64,000 nucleotides of DNA, taken from contig NC_045141.1 in the NCBI RefSeq assembly GCF_008831285.2, forward strand, positions 18,844,848 to 18,908,847, given 5' to 3'. Origin of the DNA: Nymphaea colorata. Lineage: Eukaryota; Streptophyta; Magnoliopsida; Nymphaeales; Nymphaeaceae. Made by a program: the position numbers and the translations under genes. The notes beneath the pieces are model-generated. The model was not told the DNA's origin and made no database searches. It was given only the letters and a program-made list of their open reading frames with translations. The first letter of the stretch is position 1. Each line of letters starts with the position of its first letter. This document shows positions 47,750 through 59,630 of this stretch, in pieces.

Positions 47750-50250
47750 TTGCACTAATATCCTGGTGGGACCTTTGAAAGAAATGTGTTGATGCATATG
47801 TTTGAATAGTATGTTTGGAGATGTTTGGTCGCCTAGCTTGTGAAAATTTGATTTGCATAAAATACAGCTTGGGGTGCAGAGGAAGAAAATTAAACCTGTC
47901 ATATGAGGTTCACTGGCTTTGTATTTGCTATCCTTAGTGCTGTCACTAATGTTAGAGGTCAGTTTGGAGGAGTGATGATGATTAGATTCATAACTACTAA
48001 GTGTGACTCCACTGGTTGGCAAATGACTAGCAGATTACCTCAAAAGCTTGCCTTTGAAGACGGAGGTCACATACTTTGTTCAGAAAAGGCAAATGTGAGA
48101 TGCCATAGCTAAGAAATGCCATAATGAATAATGCTCTTCCCAAATGGCATGCTTCCAAAATGGGCAGTGTCACCCTTTTTCCAAGGGGAAGTTTGAGGAA
48201 TTACTCTCCAACGAATCCAATCATCGGTCAACTACAATCAGAAATTACAAATGCATACTTGTGTGAAATGGTTGCTGGCATCATCAGTCATCACATGAGG
48301 GCTTCAAACAGACTGAAGTCAAGATCAGAGGTTGTAAAAAGTTGCAGGTATCTTTTCACTCGCAATGTATAAAAAATAAGGTTTTGTATCAGTATTTGAT
48401 ACTATTTTTGGGATATACTAATGCTGCTATAGTGCAGCCACTTGTTTCATGAATTACTTGCAATTAAATTCCCTTCCTTCAAGTAATATGGTTTGGTGAC
48501 TTGACTCGCTTCTACTTATTAATTCATATACATTTCATATTCATAGATGTTATCTTTAGATGCAATGTGTCTTACATTCAGTTGATTGATTCTACACTTA
48601 TCTTTTACATCTTTCCATTGCTTCCTATCTGTTTCTTTTTCTGTTTCTCTTACGTTTTTAATCACTCAAAAGCTTATCCTGCTTCATGCTTTGTGCTACT
48701 TTTCAATATTCACTTTTCTGCTTGTGCTTCATGGTCTCTTTTTATGTATATTTCATGTTCTAATTATGGATAGAAGACTCTGTAAGGGTTGTTTAACTAG
48801 TAGTTTTACGTTTTGAAATTAGTTTTCTATTAACTCTACAAAACTTGTAAATTAATTATCTGTGTTTGCCCATATATTTCACATAAATTCCTGTTGAATG
48901 TTGAGAGCCTGCCTTACAAAGTGATGATCATGATCAGGGGGAAATTTTAAACCTCTTCCTCAAAGTTATTGTTTCTGATGATTTTTTAGAAGTGCACTGG
49001 CATGGAAATGTTGGTTGGGGATGTGTCATTTTTTCTGGCCAGAGGTAACTACCTGAAAATTTGCTTTTCAAGGTGGTGTTATCTGAAAATCTGCTTGCAA
49101 GGTGGTTCTGTTTGAAAATCTGCTTGACTTTGGCATGCCTTCGGTAAATTTCAAGAGTTGGAATTTCTTTTGGTTGAATAAAATAAATGATGATTTTCTT
49201 TTTTCTCTTGAAGTTGAATGCAGCATAGAGAAAATTCACAAACATGTAAGGAACGGGGTATACATAGCATTAAAAAAAAACACGATCAGTTGCCATTCCT
49301 TCTTCAAACCAAATGGTATTTGTGGTTGTTAAGAGCTACAACATGACAACGGTGATCCCATGCCCATCACTCAAATTCTTGTGCCTACTAATGTGCCACT
49401 GAATGTGATGTCCAGGTGTGCTAGCCATGGATCTGTTTTCTGACAATAATTCCTCTCCTGCTCATAAGTATGACCTGTAAATGCTCCTCGCAGCTGCAAA
49501 GACAACTGAAATGCTCAGAATGTCTTCTTAGTAGTGGTAATATTTGTGAAGGCTTTAGGGCATTTAGGAATACATCTGGTGGCACTGTTGTTTCAGAACT
49601 CGTGCATAAGAACTTAAGGTCAACTAATTTCTCTATCTATTGGATGGTGATTTTTACGGGCTTTTGTTTCTTTTTCGTTGATTACTGAAATGTTTGTTTA
49701 ATCTATTTGTTCATTTGTGTTCTTTTATACTCTAAATATATTTAAGTTTTCCAAAAATCTTTATTCCCTTTTTTCCTTTCACTTTTTCTTTTGACGGATC
49801 TGCATGTGTGACTAGAAAATCAGGAGACAGGGTGGATGTAAAAAAATTGGTGAGAACTTTAGTCATTCTATTGATGTACAACTTTACAGTAATAGCTACC
49901 CAAGGAGAGCAAGGTCCAAATTGGTTAATCATAAGTGCTTAGTGCCATCAAGTACAAAACCTTCAGAAAGATGATAATTGAGTAATAACTGCGTATTAAA
50001 TCCTCCAATGGGCGTTAAATCAATCATTTGGTCTCTTATACATGGGAAAGATTGTTTACTTTTATTTGATCATATAAGAACTCTATGAACATACAGTTCC
50101 AGAAAAACCCAAAATTCTGTTACTTGAAAAATAACCTGTAGTAGCTGCATACCTTTTTGTATGTTGATTATGTGTAATTTGTGGAAGGCACCACAATCAC
50201 TACCCAGTCCTTGTGATTTGCATAAGCTACTGAATGATTAGGCAGCTCTG
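47750..50250. other. Intergenic, unassigned open blocks
   Basis: Plus-strand blocks at 48124-48347 (MNNALPKWHASKMG, ending at a donor-like gcaggtatct) and 48938-49047 (GEILNLFLKVIVSDDFLEVH, ending at agaggtaact) are protein-like. No family is recognised and the two cannot be joined convincingly. The right end is the 3' flank of the CLE gene. Confidence 0.3.
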
Positions 50251-50493
50251 TCAGTTGTGAAGCGGGTTGGGGCCTCCTGGTACAAGCCTTTTCGAGACCT
50301 CGTATCTGCTGTTGGTGACCTCACTGCTAGATTGTGGAGCATGATGAGAATCTTTTAGCAGGACCATCGTTCTCCACTGGTCTCCGGCTTTACCAACTGC
50401 CAGTTTCCTGCAGGCGGTGTGATGGCTTGGCGCAAAACCAAGGAGAAGAATGAGCAGCAGCAAGCAGACAAAAGGAATCAGGCTGACTCTCAT
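50251..50493 (-). CDS. CLE signalling peptide precursor (CLE9/10-like)
   Basis: Intronless frame of 80 aa. The N-terminus is a clear secretion signal (MRVSLIPFVCLLLLILLLGF, residues 1-20, then a small-residue cleavage zone). A variable polar middle follows, and the last 12 residues (69-80) are RLVPGGPNPLHN, preceded by Ser-Lys and followed at once by the stop. This is the CLAVATA3/ESR motif, with the conserved Arg1, Pro4, Gly6, Pro7, Pro9, His11 and Asn12. It differs only at position 5 (Gly for Ser) from the Arabidopsis CLE9/CLE10 peptide as I know it. Family knowledge: the precursor is secreted, trimmed, hydroxylated at Pro4 and Pro7 and perceived by LRR receptor kinases; CLE9/10-type peptides act in vascular and stomatal-lineage development. 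No break is seen. Confidence 0.93.
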   Translation of the reverse strand: MRVSLIPFVCLLLLILLLGFAPSHHTACRKLAVGKAGDQWRTMVLLKDSHHAPQSSSEVTNSRYEVSKRLVPGGPNPLHN

Positions 50494-50623
50494 GGTTTGG
50501 AAATGGAGGCTGTGGTTGAAGCCTGTTAGGAGCAGAACTCCTAGAATGGGATGATGGGAAATGGAAGCAAGGAATAAATGTTAGATGGGTTTCTATGATG
50601 AGGACAATGTAAGCTGTAATACA

Positions 50624-50631
50624 TATAAATA
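50624..50631 (-). promoter_or_regulatory. Possible TATA box of the CLE gene
   Basis: On the minus strand the sequence reads ctatttata, about 131 bp upstream of the start codon; no other candidate lies closer. Confidence 0.4.
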
Positions 50632-52777
50632 GACTCTGTTATGTTGACCTTGTTGTCCCCCTTCATATCCAAAGAAACACGCTTTGACTTTGCATATTGT
50701 CAAGCGAAGCTTGCAGTAACAATAATATCAAAGAAAATCCTTTCTTACGTATCTGCAGGCTTTCCTTGACATGTTTCCCTGTTTCCGTTAAAAATAAGCA
50801 GCTTGTAACTGGGGATATGTCTGCAGAATAACAGGGAAATTTCCATTTAGTGGCCCACTGTTGGCTGTAATCCCAACAGAGGCCTCAATTCTTGAGAGTT
50901 TCCAATACTATGATTTTTCATCGGCAGCTGCTTATAAAGGGCTACTTTTAGTGTTTAAAAATTTCTTGGAACTGAGCAGTCTCCATTGAAAAAATTGAAA
51001 AACATAAAACAACCTTTAACTAAAGGCCCTTCTTTTACTGGTGTTAGCAAAAATGAGCTGGTATCGGGAAAATCGGAGAACACAAGAGGTTATGGAAAAG
51101 CTTGAAAACGGAAAAATCTTTTGGCAAGGTAATGGACATATTTCACAGACATTTATCTGTGTTTTTTGTCTCTCTCTGTCTGCATCATGTACAATCAACA
51201 AGTTTATGAGCTACTCTAAAATGCCAGCATATGCTGAGGCCGAGGCTATAATTGGTAGGGATGTACAAGTCCTTTTCCTTGCAGTATCAGTGACAGTAAC
51301 AAATGCCGTCATTCAATAATTTGAAGGATCATGATCTCAGAAGCTTCCCTTGCAAACTCAGAATCGATCTAGCAGCCATCCATGAAGATGGACGGTGCAC
51401 GAACCTGGTAGTGATTGCACGCCTTGTTAGGTGGACCATAGGCATAGAAACCACAACAACCGCTTGTGAATTACAGACCATGGCATTGATGGCCAGACGG
51501 GCCAAAGTTTTTTATTCATCTCATTAGGGATCTTGTTACATTTTTCCTTAGATCGGAAATTTATGATGTTGAAACTTCTTGTCTTTTCTTTTGTTTTTCA
51601 ATCTCAAGGTGGAAGACCTGCCAAACAAGAAAAATGTAAAAAATCTGAGGTGAAAGCCTTCTGAACTCCAATAACTTTTACCTTGTTGATTCCTTTCTCA
51701 TTTGATCTTGTGCTTAAATTGTTTCTTTAGCGAGTTTCTGTATTGTGATTAATAGCTGGCTTAAGACCTTCAAGTTGGAAGAGGTTGAGACTTGAGAGCC
51801 TGATATCTAGAATATACATTTCTTTTAAGTTTCTTGGTGTACAAGAGAGTGATGCCCATGGATTTGAGATCGAGTCACAAGGTAAATATATATTTCTTGA
51901 GCCGTACAAGCTTGAAGAAGTTTAAGATGATGTTTTCTATCTTTTTCTATATAAAATCATGCTACATTTATCTTTTCTTTTTCTTCCGTTCATCTTCTTT
52001 ACTGTATTTTTTTTCTTTTTTTTCCTGCGCATGCTTGGATTAGAATGTCAAAGCTTTGAATTTTGATTGGCAATTTCACTTTAAAAGAGTTTGAGTGGCA
52101 ATAAGACTCTATTTGGAAGCTCTCAAGAGAGAGATGTTGAATGGAGGATGAATTTTTATTTGGTTTTCATTGCTGCCCACGTACCTCATTTATCTCTCCA
52201 ACTATCTCAAGCATGGACCTTAGAGAGAGAAAATATAAATACGAATGGAGATGAGAGTGGAGGTGGGCAATTTTGAACCACATCCCGTAGTCTGTCTCCA
52301 CGTCCTATTTAAGTCTCCATCCTGACTGCAACTACAACTTTTCATCTCCATCTTAACTCCTGCTACCAAGCAGAAACAACAGGAAGAATTCTCCCAGCTT
52401 CCAATGATGGACCAACTTTTTGAGTTTCGTGTTCAACAACTGGGAGTTCAAAATAATGATGTTGTCCTCGTAAGGCATGATGGCGATTCGAGGTCACTCA
52501 GCTGGCGGTCTAGTTTATTAAGTATTCTTCTTCGTCTAGAAAGAAAATAGAACAAACAAAACGAGCAAACTTCATGATTATATTTACGCAATCGTCGTTG
52601 CCACAGTTGAGAAGTTGTCCGTTTGAAGGTGAATTGCCAAACCTTCCCACCGAAATTTTTGTTTCTTCTATCTCTTCTTCTTGACATGATAGTTCAAAAT
52701 TGTGGAAATCCAAGTAGAGACGGTTTATGTATTGAGCATAGCAGCCACGTTCTTCTTCAATTTTCTAAGGCCAATAA
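50632..52777. other. Upstream region of the CLE gene and intergenic sequence
   Basis: Holds an unassigned 74-codon frame (51303-51527) preceded by a tccttttccttgcag acceptor-like stretch, and T-rich tracts at about 51970-52025. No recognised domain. Regulatory sequence for the CLE gene is expected in the left part. Confidence 0.35.
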
Positions 52778-53172
52778 TGTTACTTGGCAGATCTCAACCT
52801 GCCTGTTATTAGCAGCTTTTGTTAGAGCCCCAGAAAGGTTAGCGAGTAGGGGAACCAATCACTTAACAAGCTCTTTTTATAAGTCGCTTAAGATTCTTCA
52901 TAATATTAAATATAAGACTATATTCTTGGGGTATTACAATTTGCCTCCTCTTAAGACACACACATTCGCATGTGTCGGAGGATCTAACCGATTTCATTCC
53001 AAATGTCACGATCTGGTTTGCTGTATCCTAAACCCCTCCTAGCAGCTTCAGTTCCAGCTCTAAAAAAAAAAAACTAAGAACCAGAACAATCAATCGCATA
53101 ACAACTTCTTTTATAAGTTTTATAAGATTTTTTATAGTTTTAAATAAGAGACTAAACTTTTGAAGTGTTACA
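52778..53172. mobile_element. TRIM retrotransposon, 395 bp, with 5-bp target duplication
   Basis: Two related LTRs: 52778-52938 (tgttacttgg to ggtattaca) and 53004-53172 (tgtcacgatc to agtgttaca), with a 65-bp interior. Both contain the series 'aaccaatca/agaaccagaac', ttttataagt, 'aagatt' and taagactata/'gagactaaac' in order. The target duplication is aataa (52773-52777 and 53173-53177). The interior (acacacacattcgcatgtgtcgg) resembles the interior of the TRIM at 9069-9746, so both belong to one family. Confidence 0.75.
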
Positions 53173-53177
53173 AATAA

Positions 53178-55753
53178 CCTTAGAGGTCATTTGATGGCAT
53201 GACATAGTTTTTCATAAGTATGGCAGTTCTCATAAGTGGGAATAGTATATCTTCAACTTGGTATCGCCCTTTAAGCCCACAAAAATCAAACTAACAACCG
53301 AACTTCACTGGCCCGCCCAGTTCCGTCATGCCCCTCACGAAAAGATTTGGCCTCCATCGAAGTAAGTATACAAACTTGAAATTTCACAATATATCCGAAA
53401 AAAGTTTCCGCGTTTATCAAACTGGGCCGAGATTGTACCTTCTTGGTGCATAATAACAAGATTAAGTCTTGGTTTTCAACTTTACATTCATCGACTCCTT
53501 TGCATTACATTGAAGGTATAAGTACAAAATTTTACAAAGATAAACCTTATACGATATTAACTAATCCTATATTAAACATTCAAATCAGGTAATATGTTTT
53601 AGGACATAACATATTTTTCTTAGCTTTTCTGGGCCACAAATATTAAATTTTCAAGAAGCTAGCGTTTGGAAAGATAAAAGTACAAACATTTACTGATCCG
53701 GATGCCAGAGAGTGGCACGGAATCTTGAATGAGGGTCCACGCGGAACCGTGTTTGAACAATCTCTAGGATCTCATGGGCCAATAGTTCTGCCGTTCTTTT
53801 TTCCCACAGTTGGAGGTCTGGCGTCATGTGGATCTGTTGGCTCTGAATCCACCCATGGAAAATGGAGACAGTTGCAGGAATAAATAAATGGGAAAATTTT
53901 GTCGAAGCTTGAAGCGTGTACCAGCAACTAATCGAATACGTGTTTGCAACGTTACAGGCCAACTTCTTCTTGTAAACTCGTTTAAAAATTCACTGTAGAA
54001 CTTATTTTAAATTATGTGATGCCGACTTCGGTTTAGAGTCTTAGACAAGTAAAAAACACATAAAATGAAATACCTGTATGTCATTTTTTTTAGTTTATGC
54101 GGAAGTTTCTTGTTTGGGCTGCACTTTTTGCTATAATCTCAAAGGAGGAACTCATGTTTCTAGTTTTTGGAATTAAGACTCACATTTGTTTAACAACTCT
54201 CTTAAAGAAGTTTCTAAAAACTGACGCAACCGATAAGTTTTTTCATTCCAAGTTTGATGGGTAGGAAATTTTTTTACAAATTTCAATTTTATTTCCAGTG
54301 CTACAGGATATTTCCTGCCCTAAAAGAAAAAAAGGAACCTAAAAAAAAATCTTATAAAATTAAGTGAAAATACCCTTATGATAAAATGCGTAAACAACCT
54401 GTATCATAATGATATTTTCAAACTCTAATCTGATGTTAATCCCACCATCAGAGAAAAATAGAGGTCCTCTCTTTATCCCTAAGGTCCAGAACTGCATAGG
54501 CACCGTACTATATCTAAACTCGAGTTTTTTAAAAATAAAAAAGCCGTCATGCCATTGTGGTAGTATCTTCAAAACAGGATGCAGCAAGATGTTTGTTGTT
54601 TCTTTTATACCTCTTCTTGTTTGTTTGCATGACATTTTTTATATGTTTAAAATTTATGTTACAAATTAGTTAGCATAAACAATAAAACCTACCAGGATTT
54701 TTCACTTTTTATTTGTACATTATTGAGATGAGAAGATGGTCAGCTTCTATTTTAAATAATAAATAATTGAAGGCTGCTTTAACGGCTTTTCTTTAGGGAA
54801 AAGAAATCCTTGTCACACACTCTTTGTTGTATTTTTATTAAGATAATTTTATAGATATTAAAACATTAAACAAATATAAGTGGTATACAAATAATTTTTC
54901 AACAAAGCATTATATAAGGTACTAAGATGCATATGCAAGTACACATCTTCAAAATATTGATGATATTTGTTACTTTGATGCCATTTTTCTTGTTCGTCAT
55001 GCTTTTTCAAATCAACAATAAGTACAGATCTTTGGGACTAGAAAGAAGGTACGCATTTTTTTTTTCTTTCAAAAGCTCAAGAATATACTTGAACAAACTT
55101 AAGAATAACTTAAACCTAGTTCAAATATGTAATTAATCATCAATAAAACTTAGGTTCAATTCAGAAAAATTACAAAAATTGATCCCTAGAATATGCTTCC
55201 AGACAAACAGTTGAATGTCTCCGGAAATTACCCTCAATTGTAATTATATATACTTACGTTTTATTAAAAGAATCTATCTAATATTATATTAACTCATAAA
55301 AACTGGGAACCTGATTTTTCTTCTATTAATGTCACGTTCGCTAGGCAAAGACACTCCGGTTTTTGTTCTCTAAAGAAAACGGTTAAAGAATAGAGTCAGC
55401 GGTTCTTCACGTTATAAACGTATTAATATATATTATTTTTCGGTCTAAATTATAGCGAAATAATTGAAGTGAATTCTTTTATGCTGAGGTTCGTGGTAAG
55501 TTGTCATTGCCCGTTAGAAAAGCATGGACCACGACCAATGCCGATCTCGGTAAAGGCCAACCTACTGTGCCTAACTCATGACCACATCGCCGCCACCTTC
55601 TCTAGAAAACCCATTGTTTAAAAAAATAAAATGAATAAATTACAAAAAATGCGTTCCTTTTTGGCAATTTCTATTTATATCATTGTTGTCAGTGTAGGTA
55701 TGAATAGTGAATTAATATGTAATTTGATATACATAATCAAGTCGCATAATTCA
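53178..55753. other. Intergenic, no recognised gene
   Basis: AT-rich. A 90-codon minus-strand frame at 53690-53962 (ending AELLAHEILEIVQTRFRVDP and 14 more residues) is protein-like but unassigned and lacks a conserved context. Other frames look random. Confidence 0.3.
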
Positions 55754-55893
55754 TAGTCACAAATAATGTATGAGAGTTTTAAATGGCAAAATTTTTCTTG
55801 GGTATAATATGATAGGCTTGAAAAAAATAAGATTTTTTAAAAAAATTTAAAAAACTAAAAATAAAGTAAATGAAAAAATAATAACACAAACAT
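55754..55893 (-). mobile_element. MITE related to the hAT element end at 47.7 kb (reverse)
   Basis: Read on the minus strand it runs from ttgtgttattattttttcat to tatttgtgactatgaatt and matches 18069-18218 and 47580-47749. Shared words are ttcaagcctatcatattata, cccaagaaaaa and gccatttaaaac. Confidence 0.5.
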
Positions 55894-57229
55894 CAAAAGA
55901 TAAGTAGATTTGCAACAAATGAAAAATGAAAAATGAAAAAAAAAACTGTTTGACATTGTTTTTTCATTTTTCACATTAAAAAAACACATTTTTTAAGTTT
56001 TAAATGGCATTTCATTTTCTCACATTTTTTCACATTTCTTTCAAAAATAACGTGTTTTTTATCACTATGGTTCACATTGATTTGACGAATATTCCTAACT
56101 TATGTAGGCAGAGTAGCTTCACATTGTGTTAGAAAAAGTATAACAGGAAGAACAAATAATAGTGCACATGCTTCTATAAAATTAAATGATTTTATGTCTA
56201 TTAAAATTTCATTCAAAAATCAAAAGCCTATTTGTTTTTTTATACAACCTTATTTGTTTGCCAGCCATGTTTGAATGACACCCTAAAATAAGCAAAATGC
56301 GGTTTTAAGCATGTCAGGGTGATTGCCAATTAGTGTTATGGAAAACCCGTCTTTTAACTCGAGTGTTGCACTTACCACCGTTTACAGGTTAAAATAATAG
56401 CATCCTAAAGTACACCAACGACCATGAGATTTGAACCTCAAACCTCTTACCGCTTACCATAATAACTCAAGGTCGAGCATTATTGTTATTTGCCAAGTGT
56501 TGTCGTAATTTTTAATTCTGCTCAAATAAACTCACTCAAATGTCTAGTTGGGCTAACTTTAACATGCTTGATATCGACTTTAATCCAGCTTTTATTCACA
56601 TTGAATTAGTATACATCAATCTATATTTAATCCTTACATTTAGAAATAAACAAACCCTAGCGTGTAACATGAAAAATATTATATTTCAAAAACATTTTGA
56701 CAATTTAGATAAACAATTCCACAAACTTGTGTCCTTATTGATTTTCCAATAACATGCATGTCATGTAGAAAGAGATTGCTGTCATTTTCCCACTCTGGTG
56801 GTTCGTCTTTTCGCAATCTCCACAAACACAAAGCAACATATTTGACTAAACGGTAGCTTGTAGGCTTCGAACTCGTGACATTCCGTGCTCTTGGTGACTT
56901 TTTCGGGAACGGTTGCCCTTTCAAGAGACTTTGACAAATACATTCCCCACATCTTCTGGCAAGCTTTCAAACCGTCGGAATTTGAACAGGAACAAGTTGT
57001 AGATGTTGCTGGGCTTTGACAAATGATTAATTGGCTCAGCAATGCGAGGTAGACTAGATAGAGAGTGATTTATTTGCCAAAGTTTGATCTCGAAAGTGAC
57101 TAGACAAAGAGTGATTTCCTATCAAAATTTGATTTCGAAATTCCATGAAAAGAAGGTTTAGCCAACATAAGGTGTTTGATTCTTATAAGAATAGTGGTGG
57201 TTTGGCTGGGAGAGTCATAATCTGTCAGT
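55894..57229. other. Intergenic, no recognised gene
   Basis: A/T-rich with an a-rich/t-rich potential hairpin at about 55915-55985. The minus-strand frame at 56782-57042 is unassigned. Confidence 0.35.
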
Positions 57230-57335
57230 TTAATTTTTGTAGATGTTACTCATCTGAATTGCAAATGGTGGATATCTACAGGTTATTTTTGTAGATGTTA
57301 CTCATCTAAATTGCAAACGGTGGATATGTAATGCT
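57230..57335. repeat. Tandem duplication, about 58-bp unit
   Basis: 'tttttgtagatgttactcat' followed by ct(g/a)aattgcaaa(t/c)ggtggatat occurs twice in a row. Confidence 0.85.
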
Positions 57336-57432
57336 TAATTGACGGGTTGAACTGCTTTTCCCAAAAATTTCTTTTCCGAGTGTACTGCTTGGAATATCTT
57401 CTCTCCATGTACAACTATGGAAAAAGTTGAAG

Positions 57433-57536
57433 TGCATAACTTTTCCCATACCATCAAAGAGTTTGAACTAAAAATTGGAATCATAGATTTCCCATACCAT
57501 CAAAGAGTTTGAACTAAAAATTGGAATCATAGATTT
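57433..57536. repeat. Perfect tandem duplication, about 50-bp unit
   Basis: The phrase from ttcccataccatcaaagag to aattggaatcatagat is repeated with no visible change, so the duplication is recent. It is followed by a cttcttcttcttt tract. Confidence 0.9.
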
Positions 57537-57779
57537 TCTTCTTCTTCTTTTTTTGTCGCGCTTGCTTGGCAGGTATTCGTGGTTCCAATTCCAAACCTAC
57601 TCTTCTCCTTAAACTTCTTTTAAGGAATGAAAAGTCATTTTGGTTTTTAAGGGCATGTCTGGAGGCTCTAACTCTACTTGATTCGAGCATGAGAGCCCTT
57701 TGGTGGGCACAAAAATTTCTTCCTAAGGGGTACTATTATTTTATGTGTAAAGAAAAAGGTAAAACAGAATAAAAGTACC

Positions 57780-58700
57780 ACACTGTGTAAATAAAGCAAA
57801 TTTAGTAATCTGGCACATGCAAGTGCCCCACATCACTCACAACATGGCTCCGCCACTGCCAATGGCGAAAGTGATTTGATTGTGCCAAACAGCCTTCTCA
57901 TGTTCGGAAGGTTAGGCTAATCTTTGTGTCGGTGATCAAGAGGTTGTCTTGGTAAGCAAGGGAGAGGCGACCAATGGTTTTTCACTAAGGAGCACTTAGA
58001 AAATGGAGCCACGTATGGGCCGGACCTACCAAAAATATTTAATATAGATACGACAAGATGGTCGGGCAATGAACCTGCTCGAGGATAGGCGTCTTACCTT
58101 TTATTGCAATGAATGACTAAACAAGAGAAGCAAAATCAAAACCACAAAAGAATAGAGTAGGACCAACTAGGAGCATGAGAAAAGACCTGTTAGAAGATAG
58201 GCCAAGACACTACCGAATCTTTTAGAGCAAGCGAGTAATAAGAGATTGTTTAGGAACAATAACATTATGTCATTGTCACATGCATCATATTAAAAAATTA
58301 ATGAGATTATTAAGCATTTTAACATATGTTTCATGAATCTGTCTCAAATTTTTGAAGCAAATACATGAAACAGTAACATACAGTTACTTTTCCCAAACAG
58401 TGCCTAAAGTAAAAGAGCAGTCAGTGAGCAAATTTTGAATCAACTTGAATTTAAGTGGATGAAGCCTCATCCTTTAGACAGGGAAACAGTAGCGGAGCCA
58501 TATGTGGGCAACTGGTATGTGCACTTGATCGCACCAGCCCACAAAATTTGATGATTTTACATATTAGATGCCATCAACCATTTGCAACTTTATATTCATG
58601 GATGCTCCTATGAATCTTAAATTTGAATTCGAAATTTCTAGCTTCACCAATGAAAGATGGTCGTTCTGCTCCATTTGAACTAAAAATGTGCCTTCGTTGC
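57780..58700. repeat. Fragments of the tagcggag/gtgggc dispersed repeat
   Basis: Reverse-oriented at about 57795-57862 (ending catggctccgccactgcc) and forward at about 58488-58680 (aacagtagcggagcc, tgtgggcaactgg, cagcccacaaaa, and 'tagatgcc'). The same family as 2915-3340 and 22566-22740. Nothing coding lies between. Confidence 0.45.
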
Positions 58701-58948
58701 CCTGAATTTCCTGCTCTTAGAATAGAGTATTGATAAATAAATCTGCACTTCCTAAAGTTGTCAAAATGACGTACTTGAACAACAGTCTGCAGTTTCCCTC
58801 GTCATGGAGAAAGAAATAAAGAACTTGATCTTCGGTAGCAGTACACGCGTGTTTTCTGATTGCATGCATCCACTAGATCGGATCAAAGATGTCCGCCTTA
58901 TTATGTTTTAAGGGTGGTGTCATCATTCACGTCAGCACCCCCCACAAT

Positions 58949-59049
58949 TAAGCCTGTGCATCGGGCCGGGCACCTGTTATCGACCCGACTCGGGGGCCAA
59001 GTCTGGGTCTGAAAAAAAAGACATCGGGCTGACCTTTTACCCAGGCCTA
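58949..59049. mobile_element. Small hAT-type MITE, about 101 bp
   Basis: Starts taagcctgtgca and ends tacccaggccta (inverted with two mismatches). Flanks cccacaat (58941-58948) and cccacaca (59050-59057) look like a slightly damaged 8-bp duplication. GC-rich, with cgggccggg and cgacccgactcggg words. Confidence 0.6.
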
Positions 59050-59630
59050 CCCACACAATACATAACCTGCTCTAGATCTGCTCTAGATCTAAAAGGTTTT
59101 GTGCATAAACTTGTGAATTAGCATTATTTAAGGTTCAATTCGATCCAATTTCTCTATCTCTCTCTTATAATTCAAACTCTTTCTTTACTACATTTTCTAT
59201 TTTCTACCTTAAAAAGGCCGCGTTCTAGGTAAATTTATCAAGATATTCTTTTATGGATCCATTGTGGATGTAAAGGGAGATCTGCTGACATTTTTAGCTT
59301 TCATCATTTCTTCATGTTTTGTAAGAATAGAACTAATTTAACTTATGAATCTCATTTAAGTCTTTTCAGTCAAATGTAATAAAAAAATTGGATTTAATTA
59401 TTAATCAACTGTGCCCATAAAGATCCGCGCATGTAAATCTGGAGTTTTATGTTCAATGAACTTCGGTTTCAATCTAAAAAACAAGTCCAAATAGGATTCA
59501 GTATAATGAGAATCCGATTCAGTATGGTTCGGTAAAAACGGAATTGAATCCGCAGCGGAACAGCTACGGTAGTGGCCTCCATGGTCCGGAGATTCCACAC
59601 ATCAGGAGCGTTGGTTGCAGAGAGAGAAAG
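59050..59630. other. Upstream region of the RmlD-like gene
   Basis: AT-rich, with a CT-rich patch at about 59150-59185. The coding frame of exon 1 is open back to an ATG at 59544, but the start used here is 59631. Confidence 0.45.

Noticed and set aside
51303-51527. 74-codon frame beginning MPSFNNLKDHDLRS
   Set aside because: Protein-like composition but no family, no signal peptide and no supported splice partner; left as part of the unassigned intergenic entry.
53690-53962. 90-codon minus-strand frame as a gene
   Set aside because: No recognised domain and no splice or promoter context; kept only as a remark.
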